This document shows, piece by piece, positions 25,008 through 34,265 of a DNA stretch of 54,405 nt. The stretch is taken from assembly GCA_019119595.1 (NCBI GenBank), contig DWWS01000008.1, forward strand, positions 1 to 54,405, in the 5' to 3' direction. This DNA comes from Candidatus Eisenbergiella merdavium (GTDB lineage: Bacteria; Bacillota; Clostridia; Lachnospirales; Lachnospiraceae). Under the pieces are notes generated by a model. That model was not told the DNA's origin and made no database searches. It saw only the letters and a program-made list of their open reading frames with translations. A program made the translations under genes and the position numbers. Positions within the stretch are counted from its first letter, which is position 1. Every line of letters begins with the position of its first letter.

Positions 25008-26477
25008 ATGGCGGAAGCAAAGGAAGCGGCCTCCGGCGTAGATCAGACGGAGGATGGCAGAACAGGGAAGAAAAGCGGAACGGGAAAGAAAAGAAGCATG
25101 CTGGAGGGCTCTCCGGGGCTCGGCCTGTTTTTGTTTGCCCTGCCCATGATCCTGGGCAATCTGTTCCAGCAGTTTTATAATATGGCGGACTCCATGATCG
25201 TGGGAAGGTTCGTGGGGGAGGATGCGCTGGCAGCGGTTGGCGCCTCCTATTCCCTGACCAACGTGTTCGTGATGATCGCCATCGGCGGCGGGATCGGCGC
25301 TTCGGTCATCACCTCCCAGTACCTTGGAGCAGGGCGCTACGGGCGGATGAAAACCTCGGTTTACACCGCGCTCATCACCTTCCTCGGGGTTGGGATCCTT
25401 CTGGGAATATTCGGATTTGTGATGAACCGGCAGATCCTGAGCTGGCTGAACACGCCGGAAAACATCCTGGGTGCGGCGGGATCCTACCTTGGCATCTATT
25501 TTCTGGGACTGCCTTTTCTGTTCATGTATAATATCCTTTCCTCCATGTTCAATGCGCTTGGAGATTCTAGGACGCCGCTGGCGCTTTTGATCTTTTCCTC
25601 CGTGCTGAACGTGACGCTGGATCTGTGGTTTGTCCTTTCCTTCGGCATGGCTGTGGCGGGCGTGGCGATCGCGACGGTGATGGCGCAGGGGCTTGCCGCC
25701 GTATTGTCCTTCCTTCTGCTGATGCGCAGGCTGAAGGGCTTTGAAACGGATCCTGAGGGAGATTCCGGGAGGGATTTCAGAGAAAAGGAGAAAATTTCAA
25801 TATATGATACGGGGATTCTGGCCTCCATGGTAAGGATCGCCGTTCCCTCCATCCTGCAGCAGTCCATCGTTTCCATCGGCATGCTGCTTGTGCAGTCCGT
25901 GGTGAACGGCTTCGGCTCCTCCGTGCTTGCCGGATATTCCGCGGGAACCAGGATCGAGTCCATCTGTATCGTGCCCATGATCTCAACCGGAAACGCGGTC
26001 TCCACCTTTACTGCCCAGAATATGGGGGCGCAGAGGCCGGAGCGGGTGCGCGCAGGATACCGTGCCGCCTGGGGCATTGCGGCGGGCTTCGGCGCGCTGA
26101 TTTTGGCAATTCTGTCCCTGTCAGGCAGATCGGCCATCGGCGCGTTCCTGGATACCGGAGGAGCGGGAACGGCCTTTGAGACCGGATATGCCTACCTGTC
26201 CTTCCTGAAATTTTTCTTCGTCTGCATCGGCCTGAAGGCTATTACTGACGGCGTGCTGCGAGGGGCCGGGGATGTGGCGGTGTTCACCTGCGCCAATCTG
26301 GTGAATCTGGGCATCCGTGTGGCAGGAGCCTTCCTTTTGGCTCCCGTCATCGGCGTGGCGGCGGTCTGGTACGCGGTGCCCGTGGGCTGGACGGTGAATT
26401 TCCTGATCTCCTTCATCCGGTATCTGACCGGAAAATGGAGCGAAAGGGATCTGGTAAAAACAGAACCGGCGGGATAG
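25008..26477 (+). CDS. MATE-family efflux transporter
   Basis: A 489-residue polytopic membrane protein with the MATE pattern of two similar halves (LPMILGNLFQQFYNMADSMI; VPSILQQSIVSIGMLLVQSV). It begins with a 30-residue charged stretch (GRTGKKSGTGKKRS) before the first helix. Expected to export drugs or metabolites using a cation gradient. GAGGAG precedes ATG. Confidence 0.9.
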   Translation: MAEAKEAASGVDQTEDGRTGKKSGTGKKRSMLEGSPGLGLFLFALPMILGNLFQQFYNMADSMIVGRFVGEDALAAVGASYSLTNVFVMIAIGGGIGASVITSQYLGAGRYGRMKTSVYTALITFLGVGILLGIFGFVMNRQILSWLNTPENILGAAGSYLGIYFLGLPFLFMYNILSSMFNALGDSRTPLALLIFSSVLNVTLDLWFVLSFGMAVAGVAIATVMAQGLAAVLSFLLLMRRLKGFETDPEGDSGRDFREKEKISIYDTGILASMVRIAVPSILQQSIVSIGMLLVQSVVNGFGSSVLAGYSAGTRIESICIVPMISTGNAVSTFTAQNMGAQRPERVRAGYRAAWGIAAGFGALILAILSLSGRSAIGAFLDTGGAGTAFETGYAYLSFLKFFFVCIGLKAITDGVLRGAGDVAVFTCANLVNLGIRVAGAFLLAPVIGVAAVWYAVPVGWTVNFLISFIRYLTGKWSERDLVKTEPAG

Positions 26478-26585
26478 GACGGCGGGGAGAAGAAAGCAGT
26501 AAAAGAAAAGCAGAAGGCAGTACGGCAAAGAAATGTCGGAAAGCCTCTGCAGGAAGAGGGCAGTGAAAAGGGAGAAAGGAAAAAA

Positions 26586-27242
26586 ATGGAGAAGACAGGA
26601 ACGTGCATCATCGTCGGCGCGGGAGAGCTGACCGTCAGAGAGATACCGGTAAAGGAAGGGGATTTCGTGATCGCGGCGGATGGAGGCTTCGCATACTGCA
26701 GGCAGCTCGGAGTGGAGCCGGATCTGATCCTGGGGGATTTTGATTCCCTGGATGAGGGAAACAAGAGGGCTGTGGAAGCCATCCGGCAGGAAAGACCGGA
26801 GCGGGTGCAGGTGCTTCCCGTCATGAAGGACGATACGGATATGCTTGCGGCGATGAAGGAAGGGCTGAAGCGGGGCTTTCGCTCCTTTGACATCTATGCC
26901 GCGGCCCAGGGCAGGCGGCTTTCCCATACCATCGCAAATATTCAGTGCCTGAACTATCTGAAAGAAAACGGAGCGTCGGGCCGCCTGATCGAGGCGGGAG
27001 AAACGGTGTTTCTCCTGCGGGATGAAACGGTGGAGTTTGTCAAAGAGCAAAAGGGCTTTTTATCCCTGTTCTCTCTGGGAGACAGGGCGGAGGGCGTGAC
27101 CATACGGAACATGAAATACCTGCTCGATCGGGCGACGGTGACGAACGCCTTTCCGGTGGGCGTGAGCAATGAATTCATCGGCGAGGCCGGAAGCGTCACT
27201 GTGGAAAGCGGGACGCTTCTGGTGATCGTGGGGGAGATGTGA
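26586..27242 (+). CDS. Thiamine pyrophosphokinase
   Basis: A 218-residue enzyme that makes thiamine diphosphate from thiamine and ATP. The catalytic-domain motifs are FVIAADGGFAYC, PDLILGDFDSL and VLPVMKDDTDMLAAM, with a C-terminal beta domain containing GVSNEF. It usually follows rsgA and rpe in Firmicutes; here it stands downstream of a MATE gene. No thiamine riboswitch was seen upstream. Confidence 0.92.
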   Translation: MEKTGTCIIVGAGELTVREIPVKEGDFVIAADGGFAYCRQLGVEPDLILGDFDSLDEGNKRAVEAIRQERPERVQVLPVMKDDTDMLAAMKEGLKRGFRSFDIYAAAQGRRLSHTIANIQCLNYLKENGASGRLIEAGETVFLLRDETVEFVKEQKGFLSLFSLGDRAEGVTIRNMKYLLDRATVTNAFPVGVSNEFIGEAGSVTVESGTLLVIVGEM

Positions 27243-27466
27243 GGAGGGAAAGTCAGGAAAAAGCGTTCCTCAGTGCCAAAGCGCTTCGGAATGGAGGTAA
27301 ACATGACAAAACGGGGATACGCCCGAGGTAGCTTCTCAGTACAGCCGAAGAACGCTGTCAGAGGATTGTGCTGAGGAATATTTTATAGAGAAAAGTAAAA
27401 CTGACAGCGGCGGCTGTACTGCTTTCAAATGACCACAGAAAACAGGTTTTTGAAAGGAGCTTACAG
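27243..27466 (+). other. Leader with a 23-codon ORF and a long inverted repeat
   Basis: The leader motif CGCTTCGGAATGGAGG (27282-27297) is followed by ATG 27303 and a 23-codon ORF (MTKRGYARGSFSVQPKNAVR..., stop at 27374). The ORF start resembles the first residues of serine recombinases (GYARVS), so it may be a decayed remnant. It overlaps an inverted repeat in which CAGTACAGCCG...CGCTGTCAG (27337-27361) pairs with CTGACAGCG...CGGCTGTACTG (27401-27421). No T run follows. The structure lies 45 bases before the ABC gene and may control it. Confidence 0.5.
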
Positions 27467-29197
27467 ATGCGAGCGATAAATGAAAAAAGAAAAAACATGG
27501 AAATCAGAACAATAGCCGGAAAAAACAGGGGATGGATCAGCGTTTTCATCCTGCTGGGAATCGGGATCGCTTTCCTGTCCAATTATAAAGCGCACTGCTA
27601 TCAGCAGGTGATCGACGGCCTGACGAACGGCGGCCTGAAGGGTGGAACGCTGGCTGTATACGGCGTAGTTTTGATCGCTGGCTATGTACTGCCCTGGCTG
27701 GATGAATATCCCTTCCGGAGGCTGAATGAGGCGCTGTACCTGGATTTCAGGCTGCTGGCGCTGGAAAAGCTTAGCCGGATCGATTATCAGGAATATCAGA
27801 AGCTGGGAACCGGAAAGCTGATCCAGAGGATCGATACGGGGGCCGCTGCGGGAAGGGATATCCTCTTTGGCTTTTACCTGAAGGTGATCCGGGAGCTTGT
27901 GCCCACGATCTGCTTCGGGCTTCTTTTTATCTGGCAGATCAGCCGGGCGCTTACCATAGCCATTCTCTGCGGCTATGCTGCGGTATACCTGACGGCCTGG
28001 GCGCTTTTGAAGGTGCTGTACCGGATGAAGGAACGGCTGCTTTCCAACCAGGAGCAGCTCAATCATTTTCTGATCCGGAGCATCATGGAGATGGTGGTAT
28101 TCCGGATGGAACGGAGGTTTCCCGGAGAGCTTGCGAAGGCGGAGCGGGCGAAAAAGGAGATCGTGGATACCCAGGCAAAAATGGGCATGGTTCATGAGGC
28201 CTTTTTTATGATCTTCGCGCTCATCGTTGCCCTGCTGGAGCTTGGCATCCTGGTCTTTGCCTGGATGAGCGGGTCTTTGACCGTGGGAGAGGTGGTGGCC
28301 CTGATCACCCTGATGAACAACGTCTATGCGCCCATCGCTATTTTCAACGTGCTTCTTGTTCAGTACAGGCTGGACTGCGCCGCCTATGGACGGCTGGAAG
28401 GCTTTCTGCACGCGAAGGAGGATGAACAGATGGAACGGGGAAAGGAGCTGGACGGCCTTTCCGGCGATATCCGGATCAGCGGTCTGTATTTTGACTATGA
28501 GGGCAGAACGGTATTCCGGGATCTGAATCTTGCGATCAGGCCGGGAGAAAAGGTGGCGCTGGTGGGAGAGAGCGGTTCCGGAAAATCCACGCTGGCAAAG
28601 CTTTTGTGCGGCCTGTTGAAATACGATGCGGGAAGCATCCTTCTGGACGGAACCGAGCTGAGGGAACTCCGGCTGAACAGCCTGTACGAATATCTGGGCT
28701 ATATTTCTCAGGATGCGCCTGTTTTTGACGGGACGCTGCGGGAAAATCTGGACTTCGGAGAGGGAGCATCCGATGAGGGGCTTCGGCGGGCAATGGAAAA
28801 AGCCCGTTTCCTTTCCGTGTATGAAAAGCTTCCGAACGGACTGGAAACCCGGCTGGGCGAGCGCGGTGTGCTCCTTTCCGGAGGAGAGAGGCAGCGCGCG
28901 GCGCTGGTCAGGCTGTTCCTGGAGCAAAAGGACATGATCATACTGGACGAGGCTACGTCGGCCATGGACAACCTCACCGAGGAGGCTGTGGCCGGAGAAA
29001 TCTTTTCCTCCTGGAAAGAAAAGACGGTGATCTGTGTGGCGCACAGGCTCAGCTCCGTCCGCGGCTGCGACCGGATCATCGCCATGAAGGAGGGACAGAT
29101 CGTTGGGGACGGGGCATTTGAGGAACTTTTGGAAAGCTGCGAATATTTCAGAACGCTGTATGAGGCGGGAGAGGAGGGGAAGCCGTGCCTGAATTAA
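27467..29197 (+). CDS. Half-ABC transporter (membrane plus ATPase)
   Basis: A 576-residue protein with an N-terminal transmembrane domain (about 20-320) and an ATPase with Walker A GESGSGKST, signature LSGGERQ and Walker B MIILDEATSAMD. AAAGGAG precedes ATG 27467. It is followed with a 13-base overlap by an AraC regulator, then by an ECF transporter locus. Half-ABC plus AraC regulator pairs are common beside metallophore systems (YbtPQ/YbtA pattern), so uptake of a chelate is possible; export is equally allowed by the fold. Confidence 0.85.
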   Translation: MRAINEKRKNMEIRTIAGKNRGWISVFILLGIGIAFLSNYKAHCYQQVIDGLTNGGLKGGTLAVYGVVLIAGYVLPWLDEYPFRRLNEALYLDFRLLALEKLSRIDYQEYQKLGTGKLIQRIDTGAAAGRDILFGFYLKVIRELVPTICFGLLFIWQISRALTIAILCGYAAVYLTAWALLKVLYRMKERLLSNQEQLNHFLIRSIMEMVVFRMERRFPGELAKAERAKKEIVDTQAKMGMVHEAFFMIFALIVALLELGILVFAWMSGSLTVGEVVALITLMNNVYAPIAIFNVLLVQYRLDCAAYGRLEGFLHAKEDEQMERGKELDGLSGDIRISGLYFDYEGRTVFRDLNLAIRPGEKVALVGESGSGKSTLAKLLCGLLKYDAGSILLDGTELRELRLNSLYEYLGYISQDAPVFDGTLRENLDFGEGASDEGLRRAMEKARFLSVYEKLPNGLETRLGERGVLLSGGERQRAALVRLFLEQKDMIILDEATSAMDNLTEEAVAGEIFSSWKEKTVICVAHRLSSVRGCDRIIAMKEGQIVGDGAFEELLESCEYFRTLYEAGEEGKPCLN

Positions 29198-30111
29198 ACT
29201 ACCTTCGGAATGACAGAAAATGGCCAGGATCCAGGGATTATATCACGCATGTAGACTTCAAGCTGGATCATGGAAGAGCGGGAATGGAGCTTTATGACAT
29301 ATTTCCCGGCGTACAGCTGATGGTCAGTGAGTTTTTTGCGGAGAGCTGCTTCAGGACCGGGGAGAAAGAGAACGCGATCGGGATCCATCATTGCCTCCGG
29401 GGACGGTTTGAATGCGCGTTTGACAGCCGCAGCTTTATCTATATGGGCGAGGGGGATATTTCCATTAACAGCCAGATGCACCCGCCCATCTCATCCTCTT
29501 TTCCATTGAATTATTTTTATGGCTCGACGATCATTTTATATCCGGAGCAGACAAAGGGAGTTCCTTGGCTGGAGGCTTTTGGGATCAGCACCGAAGCGAT
29601 AACGGAAAAATTTTCCCTGAACAGCAGATGCCCGGTGTTTCGCAGGAATGAGGCGGTAGAGCATGTGTACGGCGAATTGTATGCCTGCCTATCCGACCCG
29701 GAGCTGCCGTTCCTACGGTTAAAAATCCTGGAATTGCTTTATCATGTCCAGTCCCGGCAAACGGTTCTGGAAGAGAATAAGGAATATTTGCCGGGAAATG
29801 TTGTTTCCAGGATCAAGCATGTAAGGGAGCATCTGATCGAGAACCCGGAGCGGCGGATCGGTTTAAGGGAGCTGGCTAAGGAGCATGGCCTGAGCCTGAC
29901 GCAGCTCAAGGACGGCTTCCGGCAGATTTATGGGCAGTCGCCCTATGCTTATCTGCGGGATTATAAGATGCATCTGGCCGCGCAGCTTCTCCGCGATACG
30001 GACCGGAAGGTCAGCGAGATTGCCGCGGAGCTGGGATATCAGAACCCCAGTAAATTTTCCGAAGCCTTCCAGGCGGTCATCGGACAGAATCCCCGCGCAT
30101 ACCGAAAATAG
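29185..30111 (+). CDS. AraC-family transcriptional regulator
   Basis: A 308-residue AraC-type regulator: an N-terminal ligand-sensing region (about 1-200) and two C-terminal helix-turn-helix units (GLRELAKEHGLSLTQLKDGF and KVSEIAAELGYQNPSKFSEAF). GTG 29185 overlaps the ABC gene's end and has GAGGAGG 7 bases upstream. It probably activates the ABC and/or ECF genes on binding the transported compound. A terminator follows. Confidence 0.9.
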   Translation: MPELNYLRNDRKWPGSRDYITHVDFKLDHGRAGMELYDIFPGVQLMVSEFFAESCFRTGEKENAIGIHHCLRGRFECAFDSRSFIYMGEGDISINSQMHPPISSSFPLNYFYGSTIILYPEQTKGVPWLEAFGISTEAITEKFSLNSRCPVFRRNEAVEHVYGELYACLSDPELPFLRLKILELLYHVQSRQTVLEENKEYLPGNVVSRIKHVREHLIENPERRIGLRELAKEHGLSLTQLKDGFRQIYGQSPYAYLRDYKMHLAAQLLRDTDRKVSEIAAELGYQNPSKFSEAFQAVIGQNPRAYRK

Positions 30112-30120
30112 AGACCATAG

Positions 30121-30154
30121 AAAATGTCGGCAGACAGATGCCGGCATTTTTTTT
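30121..30154 (+). terminator. Rho-independent terminator after the AraC gene
   Basis: AAATGTCGGCA and TGCCGGCATTT form a stem with a GACAGA loop, continuing into a run of Ts (about 30147-30154). It separates the ABC-AraC transcript from the ECF operon. Confidence 0.85.
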
Positions 30155-30229
30155 CGGCCTTTCAGAGCATTTTGTTTTCCCTGCGGCTTTTCAGAGTGGA
30201 AAGAGGCAGGCAAAAATGATAGAGTATGG

Positions 30230-30249
30230 TAGTTAGATAAAACTAACTA
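30230..30249 (+). promoter_or_regulatory. Operator-like inverted repeat before the ECF operon
   Basis: TAGTTAG, spacer ATAAAA and CTAACTA form a perfect 7-6-7 palindrome 30 bases before the MptD-like gene. Its core GTTAGATAAAACTAAC is 14/16 identical to 34226-34241 in front of the methyltransferase unit. The arms resemble DtxR/MntR-type metal-responsive operators, but the repressor is not identified. Confidence 0.6.
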
Positions 30250-30279
30250 AAACAGGATACATAGAAAGAGGGAAATGAA

Positions 30280-30864
30280 ATGAAAACAAAGCTGACGACA
30301 AAAGATTTAATTACGGCCGGCGCGTTCGGAGCCATTTACCTGGTAGTCCTTACCGTGCTTTCCACCATTGTGCTTCCCGTTGTTCCCGTGCTTTTTCTGG
30401 CGACGCCGCTGATCGCGGGGCTCATCCTGGGCAGCGTGTATATGCTCTATGTGACAAAGGTTCCCGGAAAAGGCGCGATCCTGATACTGGCGGTGCTGGT
30501 GGGGCTGATCACTTCCATGAGCACGATCTATCCGCTGCTCTTCGCCGTCTTATGGGGCCTGATCGCGGAGGTCGTCGCCGGCCGGAACGGGCGTAAATCT
30601 GCCGGTGCGCTGGTGGCGAGCTACTGTGTGTTTAACCTTACCTCTGTGGGGCCGTTTTTCGCGCTCCTGGTGGCAAAGGACGCCTTCCTTGGCAATGTCA
30701 TGACCTATTACGGAGCGGATTATGCCGAAACGCTGGACGCCCTGACGCCGAACTGGATTTTCCTTGTCCTGGTGGCTCTGGCCCTGATCGGCGGGGCGCT
30801 GGGCGGGCTGTTCGGAAAGCGCATTTTGAAAAAGCATTTTGTGAAAGCGGGCATCATAGCGTGA
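30280..30864 (+). CDS. MptD-family ECF transporter S component
   Basis: A 194-residue membrane protein with about six helices and the MptD-family opening TKDLITAGAFGAIYLVV. It is the substrate-binding subunit of an energy-coupling-factor importer. It overlaps the T component by 4 bases and is followed by a dedicated double ATPase, so it belongs to a group I ECF system with its own module. MptD-type substrates are not settled; haem, iron-chelate or cofactor uptake are possibilities given the metal-like operator. Confidence 0.85.
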   Translation: MKTKLTTKDLITAGAFGAIYLVVLTVLSTIVLPVVPVLFLATPLIAGLILGSVYMLYVTKVPGKGAILILAVLVGLITSMSTIYPLLFAVLWGLIAEVVAGRNGRKSAGALVASYCVFNLTSVGPFFALLVAKDAFLGNVMTYYGADYAETLDALTPNWIFLVLVALALIGGALGGLFGKRILKKHFVKAGIIA

Positions 30865-31565
30865 GCGGCAAGGCCAGCCCGGCAGACCGCCTGGATCCAC
30901 GGAGTAAGCTGGCGATATTTGTGGTGGCCTGCATCTGCGTTTTTTCGGGGTTGAGCCTGGCGCAGGAGATCGCCCTGCTTTCGCTGTGCGGGACGGCCCT
31001 GCTTCTGTGCGGGAAATACCGGAAAGCATTTGCCTTCTGCCTGCTTTATGCGCTGCTGCTTTTTGGGGATCAGCTTGTCCGGCCGCAGCTTTCGGGAATT
31101 TTGGGGAATCTGGCGATGATGCTGTTCCATGTCGTCCGGTTCCTGCTTCCTCTGTTTGCCGCGTTCTGTCTGGTTACCAGGACCACAAGGATCGGGGCGT
31201 ACATCAGCGCGTTTATGGCCATGCGTCTGCCGGGGGAGGTTATCATTCCCCTGGCGGTGATGTTCCGTTTTGTGCCCGCCATCCAGGAGGAATGGCAGGC
31301 GGTCAACCGGGCGCTGCGCCTGCGGGGCCTTGCCTTTACCTGGAAAAATGTACTGAAAAGGCCCCTGCGGATGCTGGAGTTTCTTCTGGTGCCGTTTTTG
31401 CTGCAGTGCTCGGTAATCGTGGATGAGATGTCGGCGGCGGTCATGGCGCGTGGATTTGATAAGGAGCATCCACGCACCAGTTATACAGAGGTACGTATGT
31501 CGGCACTGGACTGGTGCATCCTTGCGGCTTCGGCAGGCTTTTTTCTCTGGAGCCTGCTTTTTTGA
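30861..31565 (+). CDS. ECF transporter T component
   Basis: A 234-residue EcfT-like membrane protein. DPRSKLAIFVVACICVFSG, LPLFAAFCLVTRTT, the coupling region EEWQAVNRALRLRGLAF and MAARGF-like VMARGFDKE are visible. GTG 30861 overlaps the S-component stop. It links the S component to the ATPases. Confidence 0.88.
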   Translation: MSGKASPADRLDPRSKLAIFVVACICVFSGLSLAQEIALLSLCGTALLLCGKYRKAFAFCLLYALLLFGDQLVRPQLSGILGNLAMMLFHVVRFLLPLFAAFCLVTRTTRIGAYISAFMAMRLPGEVIIPLAVMFRFVPAIQEEWQAVNRALRLRGLAFTWKNVLKRPLRMLEFLLVPFLLQCSVIVDEMSAAVMARGFDKEHPRTSYTEVRMSALDWCILAASAGFFLWSLLF

Positions 31566-31579
31566 AGGGAGGGATCGTT

Positions 31580-34129
31580 CTGATCACATGGGACCATGTT
31601 TCTTTCGCTTATGGGGCGGAAGATTTCGCTTGTGGGGCAGAGGATGAAAAAAAGGAAGCTTTTGCCGTACAGGACGTTTCTTTGCATATTTCCAAAGGGG
31701 AATGCGTGGTGCTGTGCGGAAGGAGCGGCTGCGGGAAAACCACGCTCACCAGGATGGTGAACGGGCTGGTTCCCCATTTTTATACAGGAAGGCTGGAGGG
31801 GGATATTCTTGTGGGAGGTATCCGGGTAAAAGAAGCGGAGCTTACCGGGATTGCCAAAATGGTAGGAAGCGTATTCCAGAACCCGCGGACGCAGTTTTTC
31901 CATCTGGATACCACCGGCGAGATGGCCTTTAACCTGGAAAATCAGAATATGCCCCGGCAGGAAATGCAAAAACGGCTGGAGCAGACGGTCTGCCGCCTGG
32001 GCCTGCAGGAGCTGATGGACAGGGATATTTTTCAGCTGTCCGGCGGAGAAAAACAACAGATCGCCTGTGGATCGGCGTATGCGGCGCGGCCCTGGGTTAT
32101 GGTACTGGATGAGCCGTCCTCCAACTTGGATATGGAGGGCATACGGAAACTGAAAAAGCTGATACGGGAGATGAAGGAGGAGGGAAAAACCATCCTCATT
32201 TCGGAACACCGGCTCTGGTATCTGGAGGGACTGGCTGACAGATATGTGCTGATGGAGGAGGGCCGGATCACAAGAGAATTTGACAGGGAAAGCCTTCTGG
32301 CTCTTTCACAGGCGGAACGGGAAAACCTGAGTCTGCGCGCCGCAAGCCTTTCCCAGCTTCGCAGGATGGCGCCCAAAGCGGTTCTGCCGGAAGAACAGGA
32401 AACCGGCCTTGAGGTCACGGATCTGGCGTTCCGGCGGAAGGGGCGTCCGGTTCTGGAGGTGAAGCGGCTGAAAATCCCCAAAGGAGCGGTGGTGGCGGTC
32501 ATTGGGGAAAACGGAGCAGGAAAATCCACGTTCTGCCTGTGTCTGTCAGGCCTGCTGAAATGCAGCGCTTCAAAGCGTTCCGGGGGTATCCGGATCGCAG
32601 GGGAAACGGTTCCCTTAAGGCGGCTTCCGGACCGGGCCTACCTTGTCATGCAGGAGGCGGGCCATCAGCTGTTTAGCGATACCGTGCTCGGAGAGCTGTT
32701 TTTGAATAACGAAAGCCTTTCGGAGGAAAAAGCGCGGTCTATTCTGGAAAAGCTGGGGCTTGGCGGCATGGAAGGCCGGCATCCCGGTTCTCTTTCCGGA
32801 GGCCAGCAGCAAAGGCTTTCTCTGGGCGTGGCGCTATGTACGGACAGGAAGCTGATGCTCTATGACGAGCCGACCAGCGGGCAGGACGGGGAGAACCTGA
32901 GGCGCACGGCGGAGGTGATCCGCGAAGCCAACCGCCAGGCGGCCTGTTCCCTGATCGTCACCCACGACCCGGAGCTGATCTTAAACTGCGCCACGCATAT
33001 CCTGCATATCCATGCCGGAGAGATCAGGAAATGGATGCCGCTGGATGAAAGGGGCGTGAATGAGATGTGGAAAGTTTTTGGAGAGGACAGGAAAGGAGAA
33101 CGAATGATGAACAGAAAAAGTGTTTGGGAGCAGTTGACACAGGTGGCATTTCTGCCGCTTTATACGAAGGTGGTGACAGGATCTCTTCAGCTGGATATCT
33201 ATTCTCACCTGAGTGAAAAGACGACGGCGAAGGAGCTGGCGGAGAAAATGGGATGGAACGAGGCAAATACGGGATATCTCCTGAATGGTCTTGCATCCAT
33301 CGGATTCGTAGTCAGGGAAGGGGATACCTATCAGAACAGTGAGGAAGCCGAACGCTATCTGGTACAGGGAAAACCGGAATATCTGGGCGGATTCATCCAG
33401 TATTATGTGATGAGCGAGGGCATGATCCCCATGGATGTGGTGAAGCTGGTGACAGAAGGACCGCAGCCCATGCAGCAGCAGGCAAATGAACAGAGCCTGG
33501 ATTTCGCGGCTATGGGAGCGATGATGCGGCGGGCGCAGGCAGGATACCGGCAGGAGGAACTGCTTCGCATCGTCCGTTCGCTGCCGGAAAATGAGAAGAT
33601 CGGGAATATCCTCGACCTGGGCTGCGGCACAGGACTTCTGGGATTGGCGGTCATTGCCGACCGGCCGGAGCGTATCGGTACGCTGATGGACCGGATGCCG
33701 GAGCAGGTGATCCGGGAATCCGCGGAAAACGCCGGGCTTTCGGACCGCGTGACGATCATCAGCGGGGATTTCCTGACGGACGCGATCGGAAGCGGCTATG
33801 ATCTGATCATCGCAAGCGCGGTCATGCTCTTTGCAAGGGGAAACTACGACCCGTTCCTGAAAAAATGCTATGACGCCCTGAATCCGGGAGGGGTTCTTCT
33901 GGCGGTCAGCGAGGGGATTGAAAAGGATCTCACCGGCCCGTGGGATATGATGATGGGATACCTGCCTTATTATTTCCAGGGTATGGATATGGCGGTCAGG
34001 AAAGACGAGGTGGCAGAGGCGGCAAAGATAGCGGGCTTTACCGGCTGTGAGAAACGCACAGAGCTGCTGTGCTCCGGCATGCAGGATATCGATATCCTGA
34101 GAAAGCAGAATAACAGCGCTCATAATTGA
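31580..34129 (+). CDS. ECF double ATPase fused in frame to a SAM methyltransferase
   Basis: About 849 codons with three domains: ABC ATPase 1 (Walker A GRSGCGKTT, LSGGEKQQ, VMVLDEPSSNLD), ABC ATPase 2 (GENGAGKST, LSGGQQQRLSLG, MLYDEPTSGQD), then from about 33104 a methyltransferase with an N-terminal dimerisation/winged-helix part (LAEKMGWNEANTGYLLNGLA) and SAM motif NILDLGCGTGLLGL. No stop separates them, but AAAGGAG lies 5-8 bases before paired ATGs at 33104 and 33107, so a separate 341-residue methyltransferase could also be made. The first start is unusual: the protein should begin LITWDHVSF at CTG 31580, with GGGAGGG 6 bases upstream; GTG 31514 in frame lacks a ribosome site. Confidence 0.82.
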   Translation: MITWDHVSFAYGAEDFACGAEDEKKEAFAVQDVSLHISKGECVVLCGRSGCGKTTLTRMVNGLVPHFYTGRLEGDILVGGIRVKEAELTGIAKMVGSVFQNPRTQFFHLDTTGEMAFNLENQNMPRQEMQKRLEQTVCRLGLQELMDRDIFQLSGGEKQQIACGSAYAARPWVMVLDEPSSNLDMEGIRKLKKLIREMKEEGKTILISEHRLWYLEGLADRYVLMEEGRITREFDRESLLALSQAERENLSLRAASLSQLRRMAPKAVLPEEQETGLEVTDLAFRRKGRPVLEVKRLKIPKGAVVAVIGENGAGKSTFCLCLSGLLKCSASKRSGGIRIAGETVPLRRLPDRAYLVMQEAGHQLFSDTVLGELFLNNESLSEEKARSILEKLGLGGMEGRHPGSLSGGQQQRLSLGVALCTDRKLMLYDEPTSGQDGENLRRTAEVIREANRQAACSLIVTHDPELILNCATHILHIHAGEIRKWMPLDERGVNEMWKVFGEDRKGERMMNRKSVWEQLTQVAFLPLYTKVVTGSLQLDIYSHLSEKTTAKELAEKMGWNEANTGYLLNGLASIGFVVREGDTYQNSEEAERYLVQGKPEYLGGFIQYYVMSEGMIPMDVVKLVTEGPQPMQQQANEQSLDFAAMGAMMRRAQAGYRQEELLRIVRSLPENEKIGNILDLGCGTGLLGLAVIADRPERIGTLMDRMPEQVIRESAENAGLSDRVTIISGDFLTDAIGSGYDLIIASAVMLFARGNYDPFLKKCYDALNPGGVLLAVSEGIEKDLTGPWDMMMGYLPYYFQGMDMAVRKDEVAEAAKIAGFTGCEKRTELLCSGMQDIDILRKQNNSAHN

Positions 34130-34193
34130 GATCGGCTCACAGGGAATAAAAAAGGAGATTGTTTTATGTCAGGCAAAAAGGGAGAGCGTTTCA

Positions 34194-34242
34194 TTGACGC
34201 TTATCTTTTTGCATGATATACTCTGGTTAGTTAAAACAAACC
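34194..34242 (+). promoter_or_regulatory. Promoter and operator before the second methyltransferase unit
   Basis: TTGACG (34194-34199), 17 bases and TATACT (34217-34222) form a strong promoter. Directly after the -10 box lies GGTTAGTTAAAACAAACC (34225-34242), whose core nearly repeats the palindrome before the ECF operon at 30232-30247. The position at the transcription start suits a repressor. Confidence 0.65.
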
Positions 34243-34265
34243 TAAATAAGAAAGGTCAGTCTGAA

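Noticed and set aside
26478..26585. Thiamine riboswitch before thiamine pyrophosphokinase
   Set aside because: No conserved THI-box elements were recognised in the short A/G-rich leader.
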